DNA of 64,000 bases from a virus, in the IMG/VR virus record IMGVR_UViG_3300009183_008543, positions 62,001 to 126,000 of that record. The stretch is one strand, 5' to 3'. The number at the start of each line of letters is the position of its first letter. Position 1 is the stretch's first letter. A program made the translations under genes and the position numbers. Below are positions 1-8,446 of this stretch, piece by piece. The notes beneath the pieces are model-generated. The model ran no database searches and was not told where the DNA came from. It was given only the letters and a program-made list of their open reading frames with translations.

Positions 1-74
1 TGTTCATCGCTATAATTTTTCAATGAAACTGTCAGATCTGATCTTGATGTGTCTAAAATGCTTCCAGAACTCAT
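1..74 (-). CDS. partial hypothetical protein, N-terminus only
   Basis: An ATG at 74 preceded by a good ribosome binding site (GGAG, about 9 bases upstream) opens a frame that runs off the left edge of the window. Only about 24 residues are visible, beginning MSSGSILDTSRSD. The start lies 2 bases beyond the stop of the upstream gene, so it is translationally close to it. Nothing can be said about function. Confidence 0.6.
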   Translation of the reverse strand, partial: MSSGSILDTSRSDLTVSLKNYSDE

Positions 75-76
75 AA

Positions 77-289
77 TTAATTCTCCACTTCAATTTCAAA
101 CACCGCACGGATACAGACACACTGAACTGGTCCTGTTGGAGTTTGAATTGTTTCTGCGTATTGTTTTGCTAATTTATTTACAGCCTCTTCTGCCTTATTT
201 CTGGCACTAAAGGCTCTTTCTGGCTTTACAACAATGTATTCGCCTTCTACTTGTCTTGCGACACTGATAATTGCATAAAATTTTTCCAT
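77..289 (-). CDS. small hypothetical protein (70 aa)
   Basis: I do not recognise this protein. It looks like a compact mixed alpha/beta domain: a beta-like N-terminus (KFYAIISVARQVEGEYIVV), a central helix rich in Ala, Lys and Glu around residues 28-45, and a C-terminal strand ending IEVEN. No signal peptide or membrane segment. It is packed between unknown genes in a minus-strand run. Confidence 0.7.
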   Translation of the reverse strand: MEKFYAIISVARQVEGEYIVVKPERAFSARNKAEEAVNKLAKQYAETIQTPTGPVQCVCIRAVFEIEVEN

Positions 290-309
290 AAAATAATTGA
301 GTATGTTAT

Positions 310-888
310 TTAAAATTCATCATTTGAAATTTCTTTTAATCCATAAGGAATTTTAATTTCTTCTTTTTTTTGCACAATTTCTTCTTGTTTTTGATCTTTT
401 AAAATTTCTTCTTGTTTCGGAAAAATTTCAATTTCTTCTTGTTTTGAAACAATTTCTTCTTGTTTTTGAGTTTTATTTATTTCTGGCATGTCCATTTCAT
501 CAAAATCATTTTTTATGCTTTTGATTGATGGCAAAGACATATTTTTTGGCTCTGGTTTTTTAAAATCGTCATTTAACGAATCTAATTTTTTGTAATTACT
601 ATCACCTAATTCGCCAATAAATAAAGGACGACTTTTATGAGCAGCCTTCTGAGCAATTGCAAGATTATTTTGAAAGTTCTTCCCAAAATTAGAATAAGCA
701 CTGTGTGGATATTTGCTTACCATTTTTTTAAGTTCTTCTTTTACTGTTTCATCGTAACCTCTCTTATCAATCCAAGCAAATATTTTATCTAATGTTAAAA
801 TCCTAAAGTCACGATTTGGCTGTGTATCTTGATCATTTTTTAATTGCGTTACCTTAAATTTCATTGATTCTGCTGAGTGATCTGGCAT
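310..888 (-). CDS. hypothetical protein with C-terminal KQEEI repeats (192 aa)
   Basis: The first 115 residues are an unrecognised, Lys-rich, probably helical region. The C-terminal third carries a short degenerate repeat, (K/Q)(Q/K)EEI, five times between about residues 140 and 180, and looks disordered or coiled-coil. The start is supported by an AGGA-type ribosome binding site that overlaps the stop codon of the preceding gene (TAGGAAATTATG). Probable scaffold, adaptor or virion-associated protein, but this is only a guess from composition. Confidence 0.75.
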   Translation of the reverse strand: MPDHSAESMKFKVTQLKNDQDTQPNRDFRILTLDKIFAWIDKRGYDETVKEELKKMVSKYPHSAYSNFGKNFQNNLAIAQKAAHKSRPLFIGELGDSNYKKLDSLNDDFKKPEPKNMSLPSIKSIKNDFDEMDMPEINKTQKQEEIVSKQEEIEIFPKQEEILKDQKQEEIVQKKEEIKIPYGLKEISNDEF

Positions 889-894
889 AATTTC

Positions 895-1215
895 CTACTT
901 TTTTGTTTTTTCATTTTGAACTGAAATATTTTCCATATCAGGAGTAAGACCAAAAAACGATTTGTCTCCCTGTCTTGCATGACTCATATTTTCAAAAATA
1001 TGTGCTGGAATTGCAAAATCTAAACTTTCTATCGAATTAGAACAATGTTTTACAAGTTCATTTTCTATAAATTCTTTTTTTTGCTGATCCATGCTTCCGA
1101 CAAAGAATACTTTTTTAGAAGTGTGTTCAAAAAAAACCAACACAGATTCCGAAGAATCTTCTTCTTTTAATGTTATTTGGAATGGAGTCAACATATTTAT
1201 TTCTGATATTTGCAT
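895..1215 (-). CDS. hypothetical protein (106 aa)
   Basis: The frame is open to 1329, but the first 38 codons overlap a divergent gene and are unlike the rest. I place the start at the ATG at 1215 (MQISEINMLTPFQ). The protein has beta-strand-like segments (SVLVFFE, KKVFFVG) followed by a helix and a polar tail. Family unknown. Its start is divergent from the plus-strand gene at 1236, leaving only about 20 bases for control signals for both. Confidence 0.65.
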   Translation of the reverse strand: MQISEINMLTPFQITLKEEDSSESVLVFFEHTSKKVFFVGSMDQQKKEFIENELVKHCSNSIESLDFAIPAHIFENMSHARQGDKSFFGLTPDMENISVQNEKTKK

Positions 1216-1235
1216 TGTAACTCGTAAATATAAAC

Positions 1236-1580
1236 ATGAAAAGTAATTTTTCCATGTACTGTAGATTACAAGAGTTATGTGAATCTCACTCTTTGTATAT
1301 TCCAGAAAATTTTGATTGGGTAAAACCATATTTGAGCTTACTGCCCAATTATGATTTGCAATTGCCCATTATAACCAGAAAGTCAAAGATTCACATGATT
1401 CAAAGAAATAAGAATCCAATAACAATACATTTCGAGAACGGAGGAAAAATGTATTGTAGTCACGATGAATTTCTTCGTTTGCCAAAAAATCTGGAGCTTG
1501 GGAAAACAATTGAATACACTCTTTTTGATCGTGGTTTCGATAAGCCCATGATCATAAAATCTTTTAAAATTATTTCTTAA
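1236..1580 (+). CDS. hypothetical protein (114 aa), divergent orientation
   Basis: One of the few plus-strand frames in this part. The protein is well composed (aromatic, Lys/Glu, few rare residues), and the C-terminal half (KNPITIHFENGGKMYC to IKSFKII) reads as alternating strands. No family recognised. No clear ribosome binding site precedes the ATG. The 3' end overlaps the convergent gene by 11 bases. The opposite strand has only a weak shadow frame, so the plus-strand reading is preferred. Confidence 0.6.
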   Translation: MKSNFSMYCRLQELCESHSLYIPENFDWVKPYLSLLPNYDLQLPIITRKSKIHMIQRNKNPITIHFENGGKMYCSHDEFLRLPKNLELGKTIEYTLFDRGFDKPMIIKSFKIIS

Positions 1581-1773
1581 TCTTATTGATATCAATCTTA
1601 TCTGGATCAAATCCGGGAGAAAAAGGCGAAGGAGAGTATTCCCTTTGTAACTTTTGAATAACTCTATCCGCTACTTTATCTACAATGATTTTATTGCAAA
1701 CCAATAAAATAAAAATAAATGAAGCAATAATAACCACCGGAATAAACAATTTGTTTTCTGTAATGTCTTTCAT
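1570..1773 (-). CDS. small single-pass membrane protein (67 aa)
   Basis: Residues 9-26 (KLFIPVVIIASFIFILLVC) form one strong transmembrane helix behind a short charged N-terminus. The remaining 40 residues are basic and polar and should lie on one face of the inner membrane. Small membrane proteins of this design are common in large phages and may act in lysis control or host membrane modification. No family assigned. Lies just downstream of dnaJ in the same direction. Confidence 0.7.
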   Translation of the reverse strand: MKDITENKLFIPVVIIASFIFILLVCNKIIVDKVADRVIQKLQREYSPSPFSPGFDPDKIDINKIKK

Positions 1774-1789
1774 AAGTCTCCTATATTAT

Positions 1790-2836
1790 CTATAAATATT
1801 TTTTTGTTTTTTCAATCCAATCTTGTCTTCTTTTGGAAACATGCTTTTCTTCAAATTCTGTAAGCTTTGCAACAATATCTTCATATTCTTGAGGCATATT
1901 TCTAGGAACATCAAGCTTTGGTATTATAAACATATCGCCCAATACAGATTTGCCACCCGGCAACCCCTTTCCAGCAATTCTAATTTGAGAATTTGGATAA
2001 GTTCCAGATGGTATCTTTGCTACTATTTTTTCTTTATAAACAGTTGGAACCTCTACTTCAAATCCCTTATAAAGTTGAGGATATGTACATGGCATTTCAA
2101 TAATTATATGATTGTCATGTCTCTGAAAAATTTCATGCTTCAATACATTTACCAAAATGATAAGATCACCAGCAGAACCTCTCTTTTCTCGACAAGGCTC
2201 ACCTTGTCCAGAAAATTTCATCATGCCATCAACAGCACCCGCTGCTATATTAATTTGTATTTCTGCAGATTCTTGTTCTTTTGAAAAACTAGATCCAGAA
2301 CACACATCACAAGATTCTGCACTTATTTTTCCAGAACCGGCACAAGTCGAACATTGAGTTTGCAAATTAAAATTTGGCTCTATTTTGACAAATTGCAGAC
2401 CACTTCCATTACATTTATTACATGTCTGAATAGATTTAGAACCACTACCAGAACATGTATTGCAAATCTTACTTTTTGTCACACTAATTGTTTTGGAACA
2501 ACCAGATGCAATTTCTTCTAAAGTTACATCAACTTTAGATTGTATATTTCTACCTTTAAATGTTGATCTTCCAAAAATATCATTCATGGTTTGTGAAAAA
2601 CCATGCGACCATTCATTATTTGATCCAGAAAAACCAAATTGATCAAAATGACCCTTTTTACGAGGATCATTTAAAATGTCATAGGCTTCTTGAACATCAC
2701 GAAATTTTTTTTCGGCATCAAGAACGCCTATATTTCTATCTGGATGATATTGTTTTGCCAACTTTCTGTAGGCATTTTGAATATCATCAGAATTAGAATT
2801 TCTGGAGAGACCCAGTATTTGATAAGGGTCATTCAT
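1790..2836 (-). CDS. dnaJ: DnaJ-type co-chaperone (J protein, 348 aa)
   Basis: J proteins stimulate the ATPase of Hsp70 (DnaK) and hand it unfolded substrates. The J domain is at residues 1-70 with the essential HPD tripeptide (YHPDRN). A short Gly/Phe region follows. The zinc centre has four CxxCxGxG-type repeats (CNTCSGSG, CNKCNGSG, CSTCAGSG, CDVCSGSS; the last has Ser for the final Gly). The C-terminal substrate-binding beta domains are present. Length is slightly under the bacterial norm of about 375. No DnaK is visible in the window, so it probably recruits host DnaK. It is adjacent to the GroES-like gene, suggesting a folding module for phage proteins. Confidence 0.95.
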   Translation of the reverse strand: MNDPYQILGLSRNSNSDDIQNAYRKLAKQYHPDRNIGVLDAEKKFRDVQEAYDILNDPRKKGHFDQFGFSGSNNEWSHGFSQTMNDIFGRSTFKGRNIQSKVDVTLEEIASGCSKTISVTKSKICNTCSGSGSKSIQTCNKCNGSGLQFVKIEPNFNLQTQCSTCAGSGKISAESCDVCSGSSFSKEQESAEIQINIAAGAVDGMMKFSGQGEPCREKRGSAGDLIILVNVLKHEIFQRHDNHIIIEMPCTYPQLYKGFEVEVPTVYKEKIVAKIPSGTYPNSQIRIAGKGLPGGKSVLGDMFIIPKLDVPRNMPQEYEDIVAKLTEFEEKHVSKRRQDWIEKTKKYL

Positions 2837-2847
2837 ATAATAATTTC

Positions 2848-3186
2848 CTACTCAGACAAAACCGCCCTAATTGCCATAGGTTCCATCAAAAAAGTATCTC
2901 TATGTGTTCCGTTTACATTTGGAGATAAAACACCAGCACCACTAATAAGAACTCTATCACCAACCTTAAAGCCCCAAGATTCATCATAGGTTGGTCCTAC
3001 AGCCTTTACATAGCCTTGGAGTGGAACCTTAGGATCAGTTCCATCAGATAGCTTAAGAACAGTATTCATGAGTTCTTGTGCAGTTAAAACTTCAACAAGG
3101 ATTTGAGATCCGCAAGGTTTAACTCCCTTGATAGAAGACGAACAAGATAAAGCCATTCCATCTGCTCCAACAATTTTCTTAGTCAT
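2848..3186 (-). CDS. GroES-like co-chaperonin (112 aa)
   Basis: The protein keeps the GroES layout: an opening strand GSQILVEVL (residues 26-34), a mobile-loop-like segment, GYVKAVGPTYDESWGFKVGD with the usual G-x-V-x-A-V-G and K-V-G-D-R-V pattern, and an ending LMEPMAIRAVL equivalent to the GroES tail. It should cap host GroEL, as T4 gp31 does, to fold phage proteins. It is 10-15 residues longer than GroES, mostly N-terminally. It sits 11 bases upstream of dnaJ. Similarity is moderate, so the assignment rests on pattern rather than close identity. Confidence 0.75.
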   Translation of the reverse strand: MTKKIVGADGMALSCSSSIKGVKPCGSQILVEVLTAQELMNTVLKLSDGTDPKVPLQGYVKAVGPTYDESWGFKVGDRVLISGAGVLSPNVNGTHRDTFLMEPMAIRAVLSE

Positions 3187-3238
3187 ATAAATGCCCTTTG
3201 TAAAAATTCCTGATTATTATTTGTTATAGTAACTTTTA

Positions 3239-3475
3239 TTATATTTCTTCGCTACTAAAATAATGAAAATTTGGCAATATTGGTGCTGTAGTCAAAGTTA
3301 TTTTTCCAACTGAATCAACAATATCTCCTGATGGGAGTTTTTTATAAAAGTCTTCCACTAAATTATCACAAAAATTATCAATTAGGTCTAAATGACCAAA
3401 ACATCCTTCTTGATATACTGATTTCACAAAAGATAAAAGTTCTTCTTTGTTTATAAGTTTGCAATCCTTATTCAT
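3239..3475 (-). CDS. hypothetical protein (78 aa)
   Basis: Unrecognised acidic, helical small protein (helices around residues 9-25 and 30-45) with a short polar C-terminal tail. It begins 8 bases after the stop of the 402-residue unknown protein and is likely co-translated with it. Confidence 0.65.
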   Translation of the reverse strand: MNKDCKLINKEELLSFVKSVYQEGCFGHLDLIDNFCDNLVEDFYKKLPSGDIVDSVGKITLTTAPILPNFHYFSSEEI

Positions 3476-3482
3476 ATAATCC

Positions 3483-4691
3483 TCACAGCCAATAAGTAAT
3501 AAAATAACACTTGTGATCTTTTTCAGCCACTATGATTGGATAAAAAATATTATTTTGAATCATATAACGATCAAAATCAAGCTTGCAATCGTTATAATCT
3601 TTATGTCTTCTTTCACAACCATTCAAATCAACAAAACCATAATGAGACTCATATTCTGGAATCTTAACTGATGGAACAATTATTCCAAAAAAATCAAAAA
3701 TAGGTTTATTTCCAACTTCTGGAAAATTATCTAATGTATTAAAAACGCCATTTACATTATCGGTTACAATAGATTTGAAATAAGATAAAGGATAAATAAT
3801 TGGCTGATATTCAAAGGCATCTAAATTTGAATCGCCAATAAATTTAACTCCCTGCAAATAATCATTTTTTATACTTATTTTTAAATTATCAGAAGAAAAT
3901 TGATAATCTATGTTTTCAACCTTCATTTCAAAGCCAATATTTCTTGCCAATATAATAGCAGATGAAGACATTGTTATTCTGTTGAATCCAAAGTATGTAT
4001 TATATACATGATCTTGAATATTTATAAGGTTTTTTCTAATCTCTTGAGCCAACATCAAACAACCCATTTGTTCGTATCTATCAGCCTTAATTTCCATGTC
4101 TTTTAATTCAGAAAACAAAGATTCATCGAAACGCAAGTGCTTATAAAAATCTTGCGAGTGACTTGTATAATAACTAATTCCTTTTTTATAAACTCCATGC
4201 AAATCAATAAATTGCATCTTCTTTTGACATCTTATTTTTTCAATTTTATCTCTATCGTTGACAAAGCGAACATTACATCTATTTTTTTCTGGTTCATCTA
4301 TTTTCATGATAGAGTTATATTTTTTTTCAATATAATTTATTGAATGTTCCATCAAAATATTTTGAACATGTGCAAATTCTTTTTTTTTCAATAATTTATA
4401 AGATATAATTATTTCATTTATAAAATGCGAAAGATCACTTTTATCTTTAAATGATCCATCATAGCAATTTGAAAGGTCTGGATGTTTTCTATCGATTGAA
4501 GAAAAAAAAGCATACATCTTCTTACCAATACTTCCAAACAATGATTCAATCAATTGCTCGTCACAAGACAAAATTTTATCTATAATCTTACAATCAGACT
4601 TTTTTAATTTTAAATTATTCTTTGTTCGATTGAGTCTTTTACAAAACTCTTCAAAAAAAGCTTTTGTATTATCTGACAAAATATTATTCAT
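3483..4691 (-). CDS. hypothetical protein (402 aa)
   Basis: A full-length, well composed protein that I cannot assign. The first 240 residues are rich in Lys, Glu and Leu and look helical. The last 160 are richer in Phe, Tyr, Pro and Gly and look beta-rich (for example NKPIFDFFGIIVPSVKIPEY). No membrane helix, signal peptide or recognised catalytic motif. Eight bases separate it from infC upstream, so it belongs to the IF-3 transcription unit. Confidence 0.75.
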   Translation of the reverse strand: MNNILSDNTKAFFEEFCKRLNRTKNNLKLKKSDCKIIDKILSCDEQLIESLFGSIGKKMYAFFSSIDRKHPDLSNCYDGSFKDKSDLSHFINEIIISYKLLKKKEFAHVQNILMEHSINYIEKKYNSIMKIDEPEKNRCNVRFVNDRDKIEKIRCQKKMQFIDLHGVYKKGISYYTSHSQDFYKHLRFDESLFSELKDMEIKADRYEQMGCLMLAQEIRKNLINIQDHVYNTYFGFNRITMSSSAIILARNIGFEMKVENIDYQFSSDNLKISIKNDYLQGVKFIGDSNLDAFEYQPIIYPLSYFKSIVTDNVNGVFNTLDNFPEVGNKPIFDFFGIIVPSVKIPEYESHYGFVDLNGCERRHKDYNDCKLDFDRYMIQNNIFYPIIVAEKDHKCYFITYWL

Positions 4692-4698
4692 TTGTGCC

Positions 4699-5256
4699 TC
4701 ATGATTTGGAAAATATACTACAAATCATTTTTGAGCCATCAAATTTTGGTGCAATTTCCACTTGACTTTCTTTAGCTAAACCATCGATCAACTTTTGCAT
4801 CAAAATAATTCCACCTTCACGATGATTCATTTCCCTGCCTTTGAATTTTATTACAAACTGCACCTTATAACCATCTTCAAGAAACTTTCTTGCCTGACTA
4901 AGCTTTGTTTCAATATCTCCACACGCAATTGCTGGACGCAATCTAATTTCTTTATACTGAACAGTTGCTTCTCTTTGCTTTTTTGCCGCCTCTTTTTCCT
5001 TCAGCTTCTTTTCATATTTAAATTTTCCATAATCCATTATTTTACATATAGGTGGAGATGTATTTGCAACTACTTCGACTAAATCTAAACCAGCTTCATC
5101 GGCAATTTTTCTGGCATAGTCTGTATTTACGATTCCAAGCTGTTCATCTCCATTTGAAAGTCTAACTTGTGGTACTTTTATTTGAAAATTTATTCTTAAC
5201 TCACCGGGCTTTAAAAAATTGTTATTGTCTGGTCTTCGATAATTCGAATGATACAT
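4699..5256 (-). CDS. infC: translation initiation factor IF-3
   Basis: IF-3 binds the 30S subunit, prevents premature 50S joining and monitors start codon/initiator tRNA pairing. Both domains are complete: N-domain with EQLGIVNTDYARKIADEAG (about residues 40-58), DLVEVVANTSPPICKIMDYG (59-78) and KFKYEKK; Lys/Glu-rich linker helix; C-domain with KEIRLRPAIACGDIETKL (103-120) and the signature KGREMNHREGG (139-149). At 185 residues it is the normal bacterial length. Its stop/start overlaps the adjacent decarboxylase-like gene, so it is clearly phage-integrated. It could bias initiation towards phage mRNAs together with bS21. Confidence 0.95.
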   Translation of the reverse strand: MYHSNYRRPDNNNFLKPGELRINFQIKVPQVRLSNGDEQLGIVNTDYARKIADEAGLDLVEVVANTSPPICKIMDYGKFKYEKKLKEKEAAKKQREATVQYKEIRLRPAIACGDIETKLSQARKFLEDGYKVQFVIKFKGREMNHREGGIILMQKLIDGLAKESQVEIAPKFDGSKMICSIFSKS

Positions 5257-6767
5257 TAATTTTTTCCTTCATTGAAATTCAAATTTATAATACTAAGCTC
5301 TTTAGATTTTAGGCACTGATTGATTATACTTTCTAAATCAGTCTCGGAATTGGCTGCATAGCCATTTCCAGATCCATAAAAATCTCTAAACATTTTGAAA
5401 TTAAATCCAGTGTTTCCCAAAACGATAATGATTGGGTTTAACTTAAATTTCAATATGGTCGGTAACTCTAACATAGATATTTTAAATGAATTCTCATCAA
5501 TAATAACTATTGGTCTCAATTCTTGCTTTGCTAATTGAACTCCCAAACATCCGGGAATGGCAAATCCACTAGAATATTTGAATGCTGGACTGAAAAATCT
5601 ACTTTGTCTAACTTTAATCTTTGATGCATATATGAGATAATCGCCAGCATCAGATATTACAGTAAGATTCTTATCATTTGCCATAAGTTGATCTATAAAT
5701 GAAAATAATTTTGAATATTTTTTACAATCATTTTCATTTAAAGTTTTATAATCAACAACTTTTTTGGCGAATGATTTTGCAAATAAAGAATTACAAAAAT
5801 CTATAAATGTAACATTGTTATAAACATGATTTTTTATATACAATCCATCGGTAGAACAAAAAACAACTTGCCTTTTAGCAAATCTTGGAGATTCAAATCC
5901 TAAAGTCATATCAGCAATACATTCTCCAAAAACCAACAAACAATCACTACTATCAATCATTTCAATTACTTTTGCATCAGAAGATTTCCCGCAATAAACT
6001 CCACAAAATAAAGGATGATTTTCATCAATCGATGATTTTCCCAATAGCGTTGTCATAAATGGAATATTATACTTTTCAGCAAAACGAACCAATCTATCAC
6101 TTAATCCATAACGAACAACTTGAACTCCAACTAAAATAACTGGTTTATTTGATGATTCAAGCCAAATAGAAGTCTCTTCTATGGCATCACTTAAAGTTTC
6201 CGCATCACTTAATTTTGTGCTTGGTGTGCCTTGACGATAAACATCGTATTTTATTGGTGTGTTTGCAATATCGACTGGTAATTCCAAATAAATTGGTTGT
6301 TTTTTATTTTGTAGATCTTCAATAGCAGAATCTATCGCAAATCCAGCTTTTGTTGCATCATCTAATATTATTGAATTACATGTTATATTTTTAAATATTT
6401 TTTGCTGGTTATCAAAGCTTTTTACCAAATGATGAAGAATAAAATCTTTATTTCTATTTTTTATAGATGGAGAAATAGAAACAACTAAAATAGGAGATTT
6501 TTCTGCGTAGGCTCCAGCAATAGAATTACATAATTTTAATGCACCAGCATTGTAATTTGCACAAACACAACCGACTCCATTTATTCTTGCATATGTATCT
6601 GCAGAAAATCCAGAGCCTGTTTCATCAACATTATTTATGAATTGAATTTTATTGCTTAATTTTATATTTTCAATAAATGGATTGCCGTCTTGTCTAGAAA
6701 CTCCAAATATGTGTTTTACACCTAGATTTTCTAGTCTTTCAATAAGAAATTCAGAGACAGAAGGCAT
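5256..6767 (-). CDS. thiamine-diphosphate-dependent 2-keto acid decarboxylase-like protein (503 aa)
   Basis: The three-domain plan of pyruvate/indolepyruvate/branched-chain keto acid decarboxylases is visible. The PYR domain has the cofactor-activating Glu49 (DETGSGFSADTYAR) and the paired His112-His113 (FILHHL) typical of this decarboxylase branch rather than acetolactate synthase. The middle domain has GKSSIDENHPLFCGVYCGKSS, very like lactococcal KdcA. In the C-terminal PP domain the expected GDG of the ThDP/Mg motif reads DEN (about 424-426, IIDENSF), while the following NTG (452-454) is kept. The protein is about 45 residues shorter than usual. It may be catalytically altered, regulatory, or use an unusual metal site. 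An AGGAG ribosome binding site supports the start. Confidence 0.85.
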   Translation of the reverse strand: MPSVSEFLIERLENLGVKHIFGVSRQDGNPFIENIKLSNKIQFINNVDETGSGFSADTYARINGVGCVCANYNAGALKLCNSIAGAYAEKSPILVVSISPSIKNRNKDFILHHLVKSFDNQQKIFKNITCNSIILDDATKAGFAIDSAIEDLQNKKQPIYLELPVDIANTPIKYDVYRQGTPSTKLSDAETLSDAIEETSIWLESSNKPVILVGVQVVRYGLSDRLVRFAEKYNIPFMTTLLGKSSIDENHPLFCGVYCGKSSDAKVIEMIDSSDCLLVFGECIADMTLGFESPRFAKRQVVFCSTDGLYIKNHVYNNVTFIDFCNSLFAKSFAKKVVDYKTLNENDCKKYSKLFSFIDQLMANDKNLTVISDAGDYLIYASKIKVRQSRFFSPAFKYSSGFAIPGCLGVQLAKQELRPIVIIDENSFKISMLELPTILKFKLNPIIIVLGNTGFNFKMFRDFYGSGNGYAANSETDLESIINQCLKSKELSIINLNFNEGKN

Positions 6768-6786
6768 AGGCTATTCTCCTACACTA

Positions 6787-7542
6787 CTATGACAACTCAT
6801 TACTTGGACTATCATATATCTTAATTTTATATCCCTCTGTATCGACAGGGAACCTTCTGATCCACTCAACATTTTGAGGAAGGCTGCAATTATAGTCAAC
6901 CAAACTAGGATCAGTAAAACTTGGTGTCGCCATTGCAGCTACAGCTACAGGAGTTACCATTTTCATAAGTTTAAATTCTAAAAAATAACAACCCGGCAAA
7001 CATGTGTCTGCTGGTTGCCAATTATAAACCAAGAAACTTTCTGTAAATACATCTTTTTTAGTTGTTCCGTCAATATTGATAATGTCTTCCATTGCCATTT
7101 CTGTGACTGCCGAAACATTTGTGAATTTTATAATCTTTAAAGATTGTCCTTTTTTCCAAGATTGTACCAAAGTTCCATGATAGCCTCTTTCGACTTGAAC
7201 ATAATAATTTGATTCATCGAAAGCAGTTACCAACAAATGTTCGGATTGTCTTGGTCTATCGATTACTATTACATCTCCAATCATGATTTGATTAAAGCCA
7301 ATATTATCAGCCAAAGAAATGTAAGTATCTGAATCTGAAATAGATGACTTAATCTTTCCATTTGCCCACATACTGGCTTCTAACACCAAATCTGTGAGGT
7401 CCAAAGGTCCATCACAATCTTCGACTTTAATTCGCAAGTCAGGCTTTGTGTCATTCCTGCGAATTTTAAAGTCTGGACAATCATTAGTGCCACAATTATA
7501 TTGATCAATGCATCCAGTATTTGTATTTGATGTACATCCCAT
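6787..7542 (-). CDS. probable virion/baseplate-associated protein (251 aa)
   Basis: After a Cys-rich N-terminus (CTSNTNTGC, YNCGTNDCPDF) comes IRRNDTKPDLRIKVEDCDGP with LDLTD, a pattern I associate with N-terminal domains of baseplate-upper and fibre-adaptor proteins (a ligand clause followed by a dG-x-p-x-DLt motif). The middle reads as beta-rich, and FLVYNWQPADTCLPGCYFLE resembles the closing strand of the same domain. This supports a structural role, but no precise homologue is claimed. CATAAATA lies about 14 bases upstream of the ATG and could be a late promoter variant. Confidence 0.55.
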   Translation of the reverse strand: MGCTSNTNTGCIDQYNCGTNDCPDFKIRRNDTKPDLRIKVEDCDGPLDLTDLVLEASMWANGKIKSSISDSDTYISLADNIGFNQIMIGDVIVIDRPRQSEHLLVTAFDESNYYVQVERGYHGTLVQSWKKGQSLKIIKFTNVSAVTEMAMEDIINIDGTTKKDVFTESFLVYNWQPADTCLPGCYFLEFKLMKMVTPVAVAAMATPSFTDPSLVDYNCSLPQNVEWIRRFPVDTEGYKIKIYDSPSNELS

Positions 7543-7546
7543 AAAT

Positions 7547-7969
7547 CTATTTATGCGTGTTTGACAATATATCTTTTGAGCGCATGAAAAAAATATAATC
7601 TCTCATCCAATTAAGATTGCCAACATAGGCAAAAATCTCAATTTCTAATGTCGAACACAAAGAAATAACTTCATCGTTAATTTTGAGCGTTTGGAAAAAA
7701 ATTATTTTTTTTACATAGGAATTAGCCAGCATTTGAATTGATTTGTAATCTGGCGTATATGTAAAAAATACCTCTTTGCATTCTGGAATTCCAGTTGTTG
7801 AAGCCATGAATAGCTCCGGATCTAATGAATCTTTTTCAGATTCTCCAGTACAAATATTGAAGTTGTCAAAATAATCAACAAACAAAATACACTTTCCATG
7901 AATTGTTCTAGATGCACTTAAAAGTGCTATTCCCATATAATAATCATTATCACGAACTTTTATGCTCAT
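7547..7969 (-). CDS. hypothetical protein (140 aa)
   Basis: Unrecognised. It has several strand-like segments (MGIALLSAS, CILFVDYF, EVFFTYTP, KIIFFQTL, EIFAYVG), suggesting an alpha/beta fold of Rossmann character, but no nucleotide-binding motif is evident. Its start overlaps the stop of the next gene upstream, implying coupled translation. Confidence 0.7.
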   Translation of the reverse strand: MSIKVRDNDYYMGIALLSASRTIHGKCILFVDYFDNFNICTGESEKDSLDPELFMASTTGIPECKEVFFTYTPDYKSIQMLANSYVKKIIFFQTLKINDEVISLCSTLEIEIFAYVGNLNWMRDYIFFMRSKDILSNTHK

Positions 7970-8376
7970 TAACTCGCCACCGTCTGTAAAAATTCGACTT
8001 CTAAATTTTTATATCCCTTTTTCTTTACAAATGACTTAATGGCATTTCTCTGCTCTTCATTCATCAATTTGAAACAAAGTTGCTTGCAGATTGGAACTCT
8101 AATTACATAATTTTCATGTAATTTCAAATAACAGCTATAACCAATATAACCAATACTGATAAAGTCAACACATTCACGCAAATAGGAATCTGATGTGCAA
8201 TCATAAGGATAACCACTTATAGCCGTTCCTTGATAACATGGAATATGCATAAGATTATTATTCTTTTGATTTTCATCTGTGAATACAGCAACCAAATATG
8301 TCTTCTTTGTGCAATCTAAACTTAGATTGATGGATTTTTTTTGACTCGACAACAATGTCTTTATGTTAAAACTCAT
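7969..8376 (-). CDS. hypothetical protein (135 aa)
   Basis: Unrecognised. Contains five Cys residues, two near YQGTAISGYPYDCTSDSYLREC and others at YSCYL and CKQLCF. The C-terminal 25 residues are basic and helical (FVKKKGYKNLEVEF). Translationally coupled to the following gene. Confidence 0.7.
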   Translation of the reverse strand: MSFNIKTLLSSQKKSINLSLDCTKKTYLVAVFTDENQKNNNLMHIPCYQGTAISGYPYDCTSDSYLRECVDFISIGYIGYSCYLKLHENYVIRVPICKQLCFKLMNEEQRNAIKSFVKKKGYKNLEVEFLQTVAS

Positions 8377-8446
8377 AATATCATTGTATAGCTAGAACCA
8401 CATTTCAGTCAATATGACACCATAAAAGTAAAGATTGTTGATCAAA

